NCBI GenBank assembly: GCA_041645025.1
Contig: JBAZQV010000033.1
Location: 1 to 10,650 of the forward strand
Direction: 5' to 3'
DNA: 10,650 nt
DNA from: GW2011-AR5 sp041645025
GTDB taxonomy: Archaea; Aenigmatarchaeota; Aenigmatarchaeia; GW2011-AR5
The position numbers and the translations under genes were made by a program. Below are positions 1 through 6,206 of this stretch, one piece after another; within the stretch, counting starts at the first letter, position 1; every line of letters begins with the position of its first letter. The notes beneath the pieces were generated by a model that saw only the letters and a list, made by a program, of their open reading frames with translations, ran no database searches and was not told where the DNA came from.

Positions 1-473
1 ACTTGGCATTTGCTTTTTTTACCATTACTCTCAGAGAATGCTCCTTTCCCTTTTGCAGCACTGAACAGCATGTCTAGTTTTGGTGCAAATACAGCGCCTG
101 CCAGGTGAACTAAATTTTCAACATAACCCACCGAGGTTGCCCATTCATAATGACCTGTTGCAAATGTGCTCGAGCCATCCAGTTCATCTATTATGTAAAC
201 TCGCGAACTTTTCATTTTATTGAGGTCAACACTTTTTACAATGCGTTTAGAGATTTTCGCGTCCTTTACGATCTCTTCTGTTACAAAAAATGCTTCTTTG
301 TCCTTAGCCAATTCATTGAGAATAGCTTTCTGCGATAAGAAATCAGCGTCCGTCACTATTGCGTGGCTTCCGACGTACGCGTCGTCTTTCGTCTCAATTT
401 TTGTTGGTCTTATGTTTTGAATTGCTTTTCCGCCCGCAACGGCTGCCTGTTCACAAATTTTTTGATAATCCAT
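1..473 (-). CDS. Inositol monophosphatase family phosphatase, N-terminal part (cut by window edge)
   Basis: The frame opens with ATG at 471-473 (complement) and runs off the left edge, giving 157 codons. Motifs of the Mg-dependent inositol monophosphatase/FBPase superfamily are in order. T41-D42-A43-D44 matches the VTxAD region. E66-E67 matches the metal-binding GEE. D96-E-L-D99-G-S matches DPIDGT, whose two Asp bind metal, and is followed by F-A-T-G. W111-A-T-S matches the usual hydrophobic-S segment. The family removes phosphate from inositol phosphate, fructose-1,6-bisphosphate or PAP; in archaea one enzyme often serves as both IMPase and FBPase. The substrate cannot be told here, and the last metal Asp (WDxA) lies outside the window. 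Only 4 bases separate it from the upstream gene's stop, so it is very likely the fourth gene of the kae1 operon. Proline in the DPIDG motif is replaced by Glu, a mild divergence. Confidence 0.85.
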   Translation of the reverse strand, partial: MDYQKICEQAAVAGGKAIQNIRPTKIETKDDAYVGSHAIVTDADFLSQKAILNELAKDKEAFFVTEEIVKDAKISKRIVKSVDLNKMKSSRVYIIDELDGSSTFATGHYEWATSVGYVENLVHLAGAVFAPKLDMLFSAAKGKGAFSESNGKKSKCQ

Positions 474-477
474 AGTA

Positions 478-1452
478 TTATTTTACTATCAAGGCTTTAT
501 GAAAGTCTCTGAAGTGTTCCAGCCAGCTGCCTTTCCATATGCCGGTTCCATAAAGTATTCTGGAAAGCATGTCATCCGGCATGAATATGTACGGCGCATC
601 TTGAGGCTCTTCTGTCTGGAGAACAGGAATTGTTCCTTCATCTGTTTTTTGTGACTTGTAAACCACGGGACTATCTAGCCTGTCTCCAAATCTTCTGTTG
701 CTTATATCTTCCGGCCTGAAGACAAAGCTTTCGCGGTTAAAATGAATATAATCATCACCTTTCATCATGCCCTCCGTGTCCACAGCTATTACATTTTCCG
801 GGTCAAATTCAACTATGTAAACTTTTAGGGCATTTATGGCTGCCTCAGCTTCCCAAAGAAACTGAAGATAAGCCGTTGTCGAACTCACAAGATCATTGCC
901 GCGGTATATTTCAACCCTGTCTGGTAATTCAATGATAGGCTCCAGAAAATAGGTTCCTATAGGTTTCCTTGTATCAATTCCTATTCTATTAGCTGCATCT
1001 AGTGTTATTGCTCGCGCAACCGGATCGTCATTAGAAACAAGTATCCGATGAGGTTTTTCTTTTGTCACCAGAACCATTTCAGCGCCCTCAGCTACCATGA
1101 TTTCTGCTGGATAGTAGGTTTGCCTTTCACAGGAAGGAAATCCTCCGGATATGCTATGTTGCAGCGGATGTGTAGGCGCTCTCTTATCGCGACGATGAAC
1201 TAATACTTTACCGTTTTCTAGAAAATAAGCAGCTCCGCCTGAAGGCGACCTAAGTGGATTACTTTCTGTTGCTATTTTGGCATACCCATGTTTAATTAAA
1301 TCATCATAGACACTAAAGCCAAAATCCGGGTTAGCAGGAAATCTTTTTGTAACCGGTGAGCTATCCGTATCATAGTGAAGTTTTGCAACTATTCCACCAT
1401 CTTCCACTTGCGCTGTGGCTCTATGAACAGGATATATGTGTATTTCTCCCAT
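478..1452 (-). CDS. Unknown protein with degenerate Nudix-like segment
   Basis: A 324-residue protein if it starts at ATG 1452; a TTG at 1470 would add six residues. I prefer ATG because no good ribosome site precedes the TTG. I do not recognise the whole protein. Residues about 72-125 read like the first half of a Nudix domain: a GGAAYFL strand, KVLVHRRDKRAP, then HSISGGF followed by a Glu, much like the entry to a Nudix box (GGx5E). The catalytic part that should read REUxEExGU is AEIMVAEGA instead, so most of the metal-binding Glu residues are missing. The rest is soluble and rich in beta-like segments, with no signal peptide or membrane span. It lies between sua5 and an IMPase-family gene with short gaps, so it is probably co-transcribed with the t6A genes. 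It may be a non-catalytic Nudix-fold binding protein; this is inference, and an unrelated fold is possible. Confidence 0.7.
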   Translation of the reverse strand: MGEIHIYPVHRATAQVEDGGIVAKLHYDTDSSPVTKRFPANPDFGFSVYDDLIKHGYAKIATESNPLRSPSGGAAYFLENGKVLVHRRDKRAPTHPLQHSISGGFPSCERQTYYPAEIMVAEGAEMVLVTKEKPHRILVSNDDPVARAITLDAANRIGIDTRKPIGTYFLEPIIELPDRVEIYRGNDLVSSTTAYLQFLWEAEAAINALKVYIVEFDPENVIAVDTEGMMKGDDYIHFNRESFVFRPEDISNRRFGDRLDSPVVYKSQKTDEGTIPVLQTEEPQDAPYIFMPDDMLSRILYGTGIWKGSWLEHFRDFHKALIVK

Positions 1453-1476
1453 ATCGCTACTATAAACCAAACGTTC

Positions 1477-2070
1477 TTAACCCTTCAGCACGTCACGTAT
1501 CTTCTTCTCAGAAATAGGGCCCTCACGGACGATTTTGCCTTCTATTGTGTCGTAGAGTGTTGACGCTTTTCTCTTTGGTATGCTTCCTGCATCAATTATC
1601 AGGTCAACTTTTCCGTCAAAGACGTTTATGATATCTTTTATTTTATAAAGATTCTCCGAGCCGGACAAATTAGCAGATGTCGACGTAATTGGCTTGCCGA
1701 GCTTTTTGCTTAAGCTTAGGATGAACTTGTTGTCTGGTATGCGGAATCCTACGCGCCTCTTAGGCATGCTTTTAGTTTCGACAATCAGCGAAAGCGGTCC
1801 TGGCATAAAAGCAGTCGCAAGCTTTTCCGCTCTTTTTGTTATTACAAGATATTTTTTTGCCATCTTCAGGTCTGAAAAAGCAATAAGCATGTGTTTTGAT
1901 TTGGCCCTCTTCTTGATCTGCATGACTTTTTTTACTGCTTTGTCGTTGGTTGCATCAGCCCCAATGCCGTAGATTGTTTCTGTCGGGTAAATTATGATGC
2001 CGCCTGAGCTAAGAACAATTGCTGCTCTGGTCAGGGCTTTTTTATCGCTTATTTTTATTATTTCCGTCAT
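1477..2070 (-). CDS. sua5: Threonylcarbamoyl-AMP synthase (Sua5/YrdC/TsaC family, short form)
   Basis: This enzyme makes threonylcarbamoyl-AMP from threonine, bicarbonate and ATP, the first step of t6A formation at A37 of ANN-decoding tRNAs. The 197-residue product shows the YrdC fold signatures: PTETIYGIGADA (29-40), the basic KKRAKSKHM segment (53-61) that binds ATP phosphates, MPGPLSLIV (89-97), VGFRIPD (107-113) and ITSTSANLSG (128-137). It ends just after the catalytic domain and lacks the extra C-terminal Sua5 domain of long forms, so it is TsaC-sized. The ATG lies one base after the kae1 stop, which implies translational coupling. That places it beside Kae1, which uses its product in the next step. 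I see nothing missing from the active site. Confidence 0.95.
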   Translation of the reverse strand: MTEIIKISDKKALTRAAIVLSSGGIIIYPTETIYGIGADATNDKAVKKVMQIKKRAKSKHMLIAFSDLKMAKKYLVITKRAEKLATAFMPGPLSLIVETKSMPKRRVGFRIPDNKFILSLSKKLGKPITSTSANLSGSENLYKIKDIINVFDGKVDLIIDAGSIPKRKASTLYDTIEGKIVREGPISEKKIRDVLKG

Positions 2071-2071
2071 A

Positions 2072-3091
2072 TTATTCCATCCACGTTATTTCTGCCTGGT
2101 CTGTGCGCCACATGGAATTGTAATCAACTATCGTATGACGCACTCCGTGTGTCTGTTTGCTTACAGGTTTTACGCCAGATCTGTGCATTAGCAGCCCGGT
2201 CCATGCAATCATAACGCCTTGGTCGCCACTATATTCTTTCGGCACTACAAATGCTTTCGCCCCTCTTTCTTGACACATGATTTCAATCATCTCACGGAAA
2301 CGCTTTGATGCTGCGACGCCGCCGACCAGCAAGACTTCGCTTTTGCCTGTATGTGCCAGAGCCCTCTCGGTTACTTCTGTTAGCATGGCATAGCAGGTTT
2401 CCTGAAACGAGAAGCACAGATTTCTGAGCATCTGTTCGGATTTATCTTTGTTGTATTTTTGTATAGCCGCCGTTGTAATGCCGGTGAAAGAAAGATCCAT
2501 ACCCTTGACCACATAAGGCAATTCCATATAGCAACCGCCTTCAGCGAGCTTTTCCATGACAGGACCGCCAAATGTCTCTGCTTTTTTATCTTTTCCATAG
2601 GTTTCCCGTATAAAAACATCTATGGCATTTCCTATAGGTATGTCCTGGGTCTCGCCGAAAACGCGGTAGCGGCCTGATGCATAGCCTATGACTTGCGTGT
2701 TGCCGCCTGATACGTAAACAGCTATAGGATCTTTGCAGCCGCACATTAGTTTGCCGATTTCTATATGCGCCACTCCATGGTTCACGGCAAACAGCGGCTT
2801 GTTTTTTGATATTTCCTTCGCGAATTGCGCCCCTACCTTCAGGCACGGAGGCAATCCAGGACCAGCGGCGTAAGCAAATAAATCAATATCAGTGAGCGAA
2901 AGGCCGGCTGTTGCCAAAGACTCTTCGAGAACTTTATCTTTTACTTTTACGTGATGTTCTTTTGCGTCCAGCGGATTTATGCCGCCTTTCTCCGGAACAT
3001 ACATGTCACGCGTATTCGCTAGGATTTTTTCGTCGTCTATTATTCCGATTGAGAAAGTGTGCGCGGTGCTCTCAATTCCTAGGCATATCAT
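2072..3091 (-). CDS. kae1: Kae1, tRNA N6-threonylcarbamoyladenosine transferase (KEOPS catalytic subunit)
   Basis: Kae1 transfers the threonylcarbamoyl group from TC-AMP to A37 of tRNA within the KEOPS complex (Kae1, Bud32, Cgi121, Pcc1). The 339-residue protein has the ASKHA fold motifs: MICLGIESTAHTFS at the N-terminus, AAGPGLPPCLKVG (75-87), the metal-binding H105 and H109 in NHGVAHIEIG, YVSGGNTQV, IGNAIDVF, GGPVMEKLA, LSFTG, and a C-terminal GDQGVMIAW that should carry the third metal ligand. Length is that of stand-alone Kae1. Many archaea fuse Bud32 kinase to its C-terminus, but here the protein stops soon after the RTDQAEITW segment and sua5 follows instead of bud32. It is the first gene of the minus-strand operon and appears to be read from a leaderless promoter. 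The HGVAH motif differs slightly from the usual HCIAH but keeps both His. Confidence 0.96.
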   Translation of the reverse strand: MICLGIESTAHTFSIGIIDDEKILANTRDMYVPEKGGINPLDAKEHHVKVKDKVLEESLATAGLSLTDIDLFAYAAGPGLPPCLKVGAQFAKEISKNKPLFAVNHGVAHIEIGKLMCGCKDPIAVYVSGGNTQVIGYASGRYRVFGETQDIPIGNAIDVFIRETYGKDKKAETFGGPVMEKLAEGGCYMELPYVVKGMDLSFTGITTAAIQKYNKDKSEQMLRNLCFSFQETCYAMLTEVTERALAHTGKSEVLLVGGVAASKRFREMIEIMCQERGAKAFVVPKEYSGDQGVMIAWTGLLMHRSGVKPVSKQTHGVRHTIVDYNSMWRTDQAEITWME

Positions 3092-3111
3092 GGTTGACTA
3101 GTGGTTGCTGA

Positions 3112-3120
3112 CTTTTTAAG
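3112..3120. promoter_or_regulatory. Shared divergent TATA-like element
   Basis: CTTTTTAAG lies in the 50-base gap between kae1 (start 3091, minus) and the gene at 3142 (plus). Its centre is about 25 bases from one start codon and 26 from the other. That is the usual distance from an archaeal TATA box to the transcription start, so both mRNAs may begin at their ATG and be leaderless. The element reads CTTAAAAAG on the other strand, so it may recruit TBP in either orientation. No clear ribosome-binding site precedes either ATG, which agrees. The inference is from spacing only. Confidence 0.5.
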
Positions 3121-3123
3121 CGT

Positions 3124-3137
3124 TTACCTTAAGGTAA
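3124..3137. promoter_or_regulatory. Perfect 14-bp palindrome, candidate operator
   Basis: TTACCTTAAGGTAA is a perfect inverted repeat placed between the TATA-like element and the ATG at 3142. If that gene is leaderless, the palindrome covers about -18 to -5, where a bound dimeric regulator would block transcription initiation. For kae1 it lies upstream of the TATA element, so it could leave kae1 unaffected or activate it. No regulator gene is visible in the window. Function is inferred. Confidence 0.4.
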
Positions 3138-3141
3138 GAAC

Positions 3142-3798
3142 ATGACTTTATTGGCGGCATTTCAGGGCAATAGATGTGCACTGGTAGCATCCGATATTAT
3201 GGCACAGTTTGCTTCTCAAGAACAATTAACGTTGCCAATTGAAGAGCGGCAATATGAAACGCTTATTGTAAGCAAATTTAGACCACTCCCAAACGGAGAT
3301 CTTTTGGCTTATCATGGCAGATTAAATAATGCGATGATCAAGCATCTTTATAGCAAAACCTTGCACGGTTTGCTTGCACTGCCTTTGGTTGATGACCCAC
3401 TTTTTAAAGATGTGGAGCAACTTGAACAATTTTATTTGATTTATGTCTCTGTTAAAGACACTCAGTTATATGTTCTAGGCGAAGCTAATCGCACATTAAG
3501 GAAACAAAATTTAGGCGATGTTTCTGCAGCCGGATATATAGATAATTGCACTACCTTAACAACTATAGCTGATAGCAATCGTCGTGTAACTGGAAAATAC
3601 AACAGGCAATTTCTACAAGAGCTTTCCGATTCATGGGAAAGATATTTAATTGATGCTGAAAATCCTTCAGAACACTTTGGAGGTTACGAAAGTTATATAG
3701 TGACTCCAAGCGAAGTAAAATTGTATAAAAGAAACCCAGGAAAACTTTCAGGATGCAGGTGGGCTGAAGTAGATAGCAATGGAACAATTCGATTCTGA
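3142..3798 (+). CDS. Proteasome beta/HslV-like Ntn hydrolase, divergent
   Basis: The 218-residue product begins M-T-L-L-A-A-F-Q-G-N, then C-A-L-V-A-S-D. After Met removal Thr becomes residue 1 and Asp falls at residue 17, the positions of the catalytic Thr1 and Asp17 in proteasome beta subunits and HslV. A Lys in LIVSKFRPL (residue 44 in the same numbering) would match catalytic Lys33 with an 11-residue insertion. The next stretch, NGDLLAYHGRLNNAMIKHL, resembles the strand-Gly-Ala-helix that follows in HslV (LAGFAGG.ADA). The later SAAGYID segment may correspond to the conserved Ser/Gly loop. The family self-assembles into rings and cleaves peptides with its N-terminal Thr. No propeptide is present, as in HslV. 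There is no ATPase or proteasome alpha gene nearby. It stands alone behind a divergent promoter with a palindrome. Family placement is by motif only; function may differ from proteolysis. Confidence 0.6.
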   Translation: MTLLAAFQGNRCALVASDIMAQFASQEQLTLPIEERQYETLIVSKFRPLPNGDLLAYHGRLNNAMIKHLYSKTLHGLLALPLVDDPLFKDVEQLEQFYLIYVSVKDTQLYVLGEANRTLRKQNLGDVSAAGYIDNCTTLTTIADSNRRVTGKYNRQFLQELSDSWERYLIDAENPSEHFGGYESYIVTPSEVKLYKRNPGKLSGCRWAEVDSNGTIRF

Positions 3799-3803
3799 TC
3801 CGT

Positions 3804-3812
3804 CTTTATAAG
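3804..3812 (+). promoter_or_regulatory. TATA-like element for the gene at 3842
   Basis: CTTTATAAG occurs just after the stop of the Ntn hydrolase gene. Its centre is 34 bases before the ATG at 3842, so transcription would begin about eight bases before that ATG and give a very short leader. It suggests that the two small genes downstream form their own transcription unit. Confidence 0.45.
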
Positions 3813-3841
3813 CTTTTTCCACAAAGTTACGCTGATTGAGT

Positions 3842-4174
3842 ATGTACCACATAGGAAGAGTAATCGAAGTGTTCTCCAGTGAGGACAAAAACATAGTAAC
3901 CTTTGACAGCAATGCCCAGGCAATGCTTGACATGTGGGACGAGAATCTCATAACTGTCGGAATAGATTTTCACCTGAGCAAGTCAATAAAGAAGGATGAC
4001 ATAGTTCTCGTCGACTATACAGCCACTCAGACCGGGCCGCGCATGATAATCGTTAAGCTGCTGCGCGGTGAAGTGGGCAAAAGGGCCTGGAAACAGTACA
4101 AAGAACATTTTGAAAGAATGCGCACAAAGGGCCCGGCTGCGAAGACCATCAGCAAGCAGTCCTATGTCGGCTAG
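3842..4174 (+). CDS. Conserved-looking small archaeal protein, function unknown
   Basis: The product is 110 residues from ATG 3842; a TTG two codons upstream is less likely. The N-terminal two thirds are beta-rich (MYHIGRVIEVFSSEDKNIV, then IKKDDIVLVDY and PRMIIVKLLRG), as in a small SH3-like or OB-like barrel. A central AQAMLDMWDENLITVGID segment and a basic amphipathic C-terminal helix (about 78-95) with a lysine-rich tail follow. Such a barrel with a basic tail often binds nucleic acid, but that is only inference. The sequence resembles small unknown proteins I associate with several archaeal lineages, without being able to confirm it. There is no signal peptide or membrane span. Its own TATA-like element lies upstream, and the next gene starts nine bases after its stop, so the two are probably co-transcribed. 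Confidence 0.75.
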   Translation: MYHIGRVIEVFSSEDKNIVTFDSNAQAMLDMWDENLITVGIDFHLSKSIKKDDIVLVDYTATQTGPRMIIVKLLRGEVGKRAWKQYKEHFERMRTKGPAAKTISKQSYVG

Positions 4175-4183
4175 GTAATTATT

Positions 4184-4471
4184 ATGAAAATAGTTTGTAT
4201 GACCGACGGACTTTTTGCACCGTTTTTTTACGATACAGTTAGCCATAGAGGTGTTTCTTTGTATCGCGATGCTGTAACGATAGTAATGAAGCCAGATTTT
4301 GATCCTTACCGTTGTTCAGAACCAGGAACAATAAAAGAGTATGAAATTGATCCTTGTGCTTTTGAAGACCTTTTCCAAGCAGGTAACAGAATAGATAGAA
4401 AGGCCGCTGTTGATGTTTTAAGAACAGCCGGGATTCAAGTTTCGCAAGTCCGAACATCTAGTTCACGTTAG
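4184..4471 (+). CDS. Hypothetical 95-aa protein
   Basis: I do not recognise this protein. It begins MKIVCMTDGLFAPFF and is soluble, mildly acidic and mixed alpha/beta in appearance. It has three Cys but no paired C-x2-C motif, and no membrane segment. The ATG is nine bases after the preceding stop, with a weak AGGT ribosome-site match spanning the gap, so it is likely translated from the same mRNA as its upstream neighbour. Its last 14 bases overlap the end of the convergent HAD phosphatase gene, so the two mRNAs would be complementary at their tails. The uninterrupted frame and operon-like spacing argue that it is real; function is unknown. Confidence 0.55.
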   Translation: MKIVCMTDGLFAPFFYDTVSHRGVSLYRDAVTIVMKPDFDPYRCSEPGTIKEYEIDPCAFEDLFQAGNRIDRKAAVDVLRTAGIQVSQVRTSSSR

Positions 4472-5150
4472 GCACGAAATCAAGAACACATCTTAGATCC
4501 TTACCTTCTGCAAGAAACAATTTGCCTTCATTTTCCATTTTCTTCAGTTGCTTATTTGTGAAAATTTCCATCTTCGTGATGGCATTGGGATTAAACAGAA
4601 TTCCATAGCCAACCTTTTTTATAATAGGCAGGTCCGTGAGTCCGTCTCCTACATATACTATTTCCCTTCGCTTTAACTTGTAGATTTTTTCCAGACGCGC
4701 GACTATTTCTGTTTTTTCCATCTTGATTACGTCGCCGTATATTTTTCCGGTCATAATACCGTTTTTTAATCCGAACCGCGCTGCATATATATGTGAAACA
4801 TATTCCAGAAGGTGATGCTTCTCCAGAAATCTTCTGATAAAAGTTTCGTCATTGATGCTGATTATGACAATTTTGTAACCATTCTTTTTCAGTTTGGCAA
4901 GGGTCTCCCGTGCTCCTTTTTGCAGGCGCATGTGAAGAAGCAGTTTCATTACATGGTCTATGTGGACGCCCTTTACCTGTTTCATGACCTCACCCACGAA
5001 AGCGTTAAATTTTTTCGGGTCCATATTGCCTTCTATGAATTGTGCACCGAGCTCAAAGGTGCGCAGCTTGTGCCCAATGAGAGGCAACTTGAAGACCATT
5101 TTATTGTTTACAAGAACATCATCGAAATCAAAGCAAATCAGTTTTTGCAT
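4458..5150 (-). CDS. HAD-superfamily phosphatase, phosphoserine-phosphatase-like
   Basis: A 230-residue cytoplasmic hydrolase with all four HAD motifs. Motif I is FDFDDVLV: D8 is the nucleophile and D10 the acid/base. Motif II is VIISIND with its Ser. Motif III is a Lys in the VIKMEKTEIV stretch. Motif IV is VYVGDGLTDLPII with the Mg-binding Asp pair. An all-helical cap lies between motifs I and II (about residues 20-80), as in the SerB subgroup. SerB releases serine from phosphoserine, but motif I here has DFDDV instead of DxDST, so another phospho-substrate is possible. It lies downstream of an ACT-domain gene, a domain often linked to amino-acid sensing, which is weakly consistent with amino-acid metabolism. 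It has its own upstream TATA-like element. Confidence 0.85.
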   Translation of the reverse strand: MQKLICFDFDDVLVNNKMVFKLPLIGHKLRTFELGAQFIEGNMDPKKFNAFVGEVMKQVKGVHIDHVMKLLLHMRLQKGARETLAKLKKNGYKIVIISINDETFIRRFLEKHHLLEYVSHIYAARFGLKNGIMTGKIYGDVIKMEKTEIVARLEKIYKLKRREIVYVGDGLTDLPIIKKVGYGILFNPNAITKMEIFTNKQLKKMENEGKLFLAEGKDLRCVLDFVPNVN

Positions 5151-5170
5151 GATTAACTATATGATGGATG

Positions 5171-5180
5171 GTATAAATCT
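5171..5180 (-). promoter_or_regulatory. TATA-like element for the HAD phosphatase gene
   Basis: Read on the minus strand this is AGATTTATAC, just after the ACT-protein stop region. Its centre is about 25 bases before the ATG at 5150, which predicts a leaderless mRNA. The HAD gene can therefore be expressed independently of the ribosomal protein operon upstream. Confidence 0.5.
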
Positions 5181-5567
5181 CTAAGCTCGTTGTTTAATCG
5201 AAAGTCCAAGAGTCTTTAATTTGCTTATCGCTTTAGATAAGTCTTTTTCTTTTACAAGTATGTGGTCGGTGGAATACGCAGAAATTGCAAAAAGGCTTAT
5301 ATTCTCGTCTGCCAGTGCTTTGGAAATTTTTGCCAGGAATCCAACAAGCCCGAACGGCAAAACCATTTCAAACGTCAGGATTTTCCAGCCTTTTTCCATT
5401 TCTATTGCAGTCTCACTGAATTTAGATTGGTCAATTATAACCGTTGTTTCGTTTTTGTCCTGAATAACTGCGAAAGCGCCCGCTAGCGGTTTTTTTGATT
5501 TAACTACGGCAAAAACTTCCTTCCAAACATAAAACTTGCCGTTTTTGAAGAAATCTTCAGGTTTCAT
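5181..5567 (-). CDS. Tandem ACT-domain protein (CASTOR/ACT_7-like)
   Basis: A 128-residue stand-alone regulatory-type protein. The C-terminal half (about 60-122) runs GWKILTFEMVLPFGLVGFL, then ISKALADENISLFAISAYS, then TDHILVKEKDLSKAISKL. This is the beta-alpha-beta-beta-alpha pattern and wording of the ACT_7/CASTOR family, in which a GW, an FGLxG turn and the SIFAISTYxTDYxLV strand are hallmarks. The N-terminal half (about 12-50), with WKEVFAVVKSKKPLAGAFAVI, looks like the first, more divergent ACT unit. ACT domains bind amino acids or other small ligands; the ligand here is unknown. No enzymatic domain is attached. The ATG is nine bases after the eS27 stop without a clear ribosome site, so it is the third gene of the ribosomal operon. 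Confidence 0.85.
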   Translation of the reverse strand: MKPEDFFKNGKFYVWKEVFAVVKSKKPLAGAFAVIQDKNETTVIIDQSKFSETAIEMEKGWKILTFEMVLPFGLVGFLAKISKALADENISLFAISAYSTDHILVKEKDLSKAISKLKTLGLSIKQRA

Positions 5568-5576
5568 AAATAGAAA

Positions 5577-5834
5577 TTACTCGCTTTTGCTGATGGTTGA
5601 CCAGCCGCACTTGCCGCAGTATTTGCGTGTCTTGTACTTGGCCAGGAATGTTCCCTGTCCACAGCGAGGGCATGGCTCATTCTTGCGCGTCAGTGTGTTG
5701 CCCTTCACTTCGTAAAGTTTCCATATCTTTACCTTGGTGTGTTTCTTCTTTGAATGAGGCCGCTCCTTTTGCGACTTCTTCTCCTTCTTTGGCTTCTTCT
5801 CCTCTACCAAAGGTGCTGGTTCTTCTTTTCTCAT
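5577..5834 (-). CDS. rps27ae: 30S ribosomal protein S27ae (eS31)
   Basis: A zinc-ribbon protein of the small ribosomal subunit, 85 residues long. The ribbon cysteines are C55-x2-C58 and C73-x2-C76, in CPRCGQGTFLA and KYCGKCGWS. They are preceded by the family's WKLYEVKGNTLTRKNEPC. The first 33 residues form an extension made almost wholly of Lys, Glu and Pro, longer than in many archaeal homologues; it is disordered-looking and probably binds rRNA. In eukaryotes the homologue is made as a ubiquitin fusion; no ubiquitin is attached here. It follows eS24 by 23 bases, the usual archaeal gene pair. Confidence 0.95.
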   Translation of the reverse strand: MRKEEPAPLVEEKKPKKEKKSQKERPHSKKKHTKVKIWKLYEVKGNTLTRKNEPCPRCGQGTFLAKYKTRKYCGKCGWSTISKSE

Positions 5835-5857
5835 GTTAATTATTCAACTCCATTTAA

Positions 5858-6139
5858 TTATGAACTAGCCGGTGCCTCTTTTGGTTCTTCTTTTTTTGAA
5901 AGGTCCTTGACTATTTTCTCGTCCCACAAGAAAGCGAGGCATTTCGAAGTAGGCGAGCCCCTTGCTGAGATTATTTCCTTTATTTCTGTCTTTTCAATCG
6001 GCACGCCTTTTTCCTTTGCTATGTACTGCTGTACAACTGCCATGGCTGGCGTGGACTCTTCAGGATGCACTATATCCAGTTCAAGCTCCTTTCGCTTAAG
6101 GAACTTGTTGTAGTTCTCTTTTTTCAGTTCAATTCTCAT
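5858..6139 (-). CDS. rps24e: 30S ribosomal protein S24e (eS24)
   Basis: The 93-residue product matches eS24: MRIELKKENYNKFLKRKELELDIVH at the start, the STPAMAVVQQYIAKEKG helix, and the basic-strand region around IEKTEIKEIISARGSPTSKC. The C-terminus has a short acidic and Ala/Pro tail instead of the usual YDS-type end. It is the first gene of a minus-strand operon with S27ae, the ACT protein and perhaps the HAD phosphatase. In many archaea spt4 or a dephospho-CoA kinase gene lies directly upstream; here 3.2 kb of other DNA intervenes. Confidence 0.93.
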   Translation of the reverse strand: MRIELKKENYNKFLKRKELELDIVHPEESTPAMAVVQQYIAKEKGVPIEKTEIKEIISARGSPTSKCLAFLWDEKIVKDLSKKEEPKEAPASS

Positions 6140-6197
6140 AATTATATGCTACCCGATAAGTTTCCCGTACATTATCAGCAGATAATTGCATGTAAGG

Positions 6198-6206
6198 CTT
6201 TAAAAG
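6198..6206 (-). promoter_or_regulatory. Possible TATA-like element for the eS24 operon
   Basis: On the minus strand this reads CTTTTAAAG, about 63 bases before the eS24 ATG. A start site 25 bases downstream would leave a leader of roughly 37 bases. It overlaps the end of the decayed membrane-protein remnant, so after the original upstream genes were separated this may be where the operon's present promoter arose. Support is by motif and spacing only. Confidence 0.3.

Noticed and set aside
2380..2846. Additional minus-strand and plus-strand open frames inside kae1
   Set aside because: All are out of frame with Kae1 and give Arg/Cys-rich translations without motifs.
3836..3841. TTG start two codons before the ATG of the gene at 3842
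   Set aside because: No ribosome site supports it and ATG at 3842 directly begins the conserved-looking strand.
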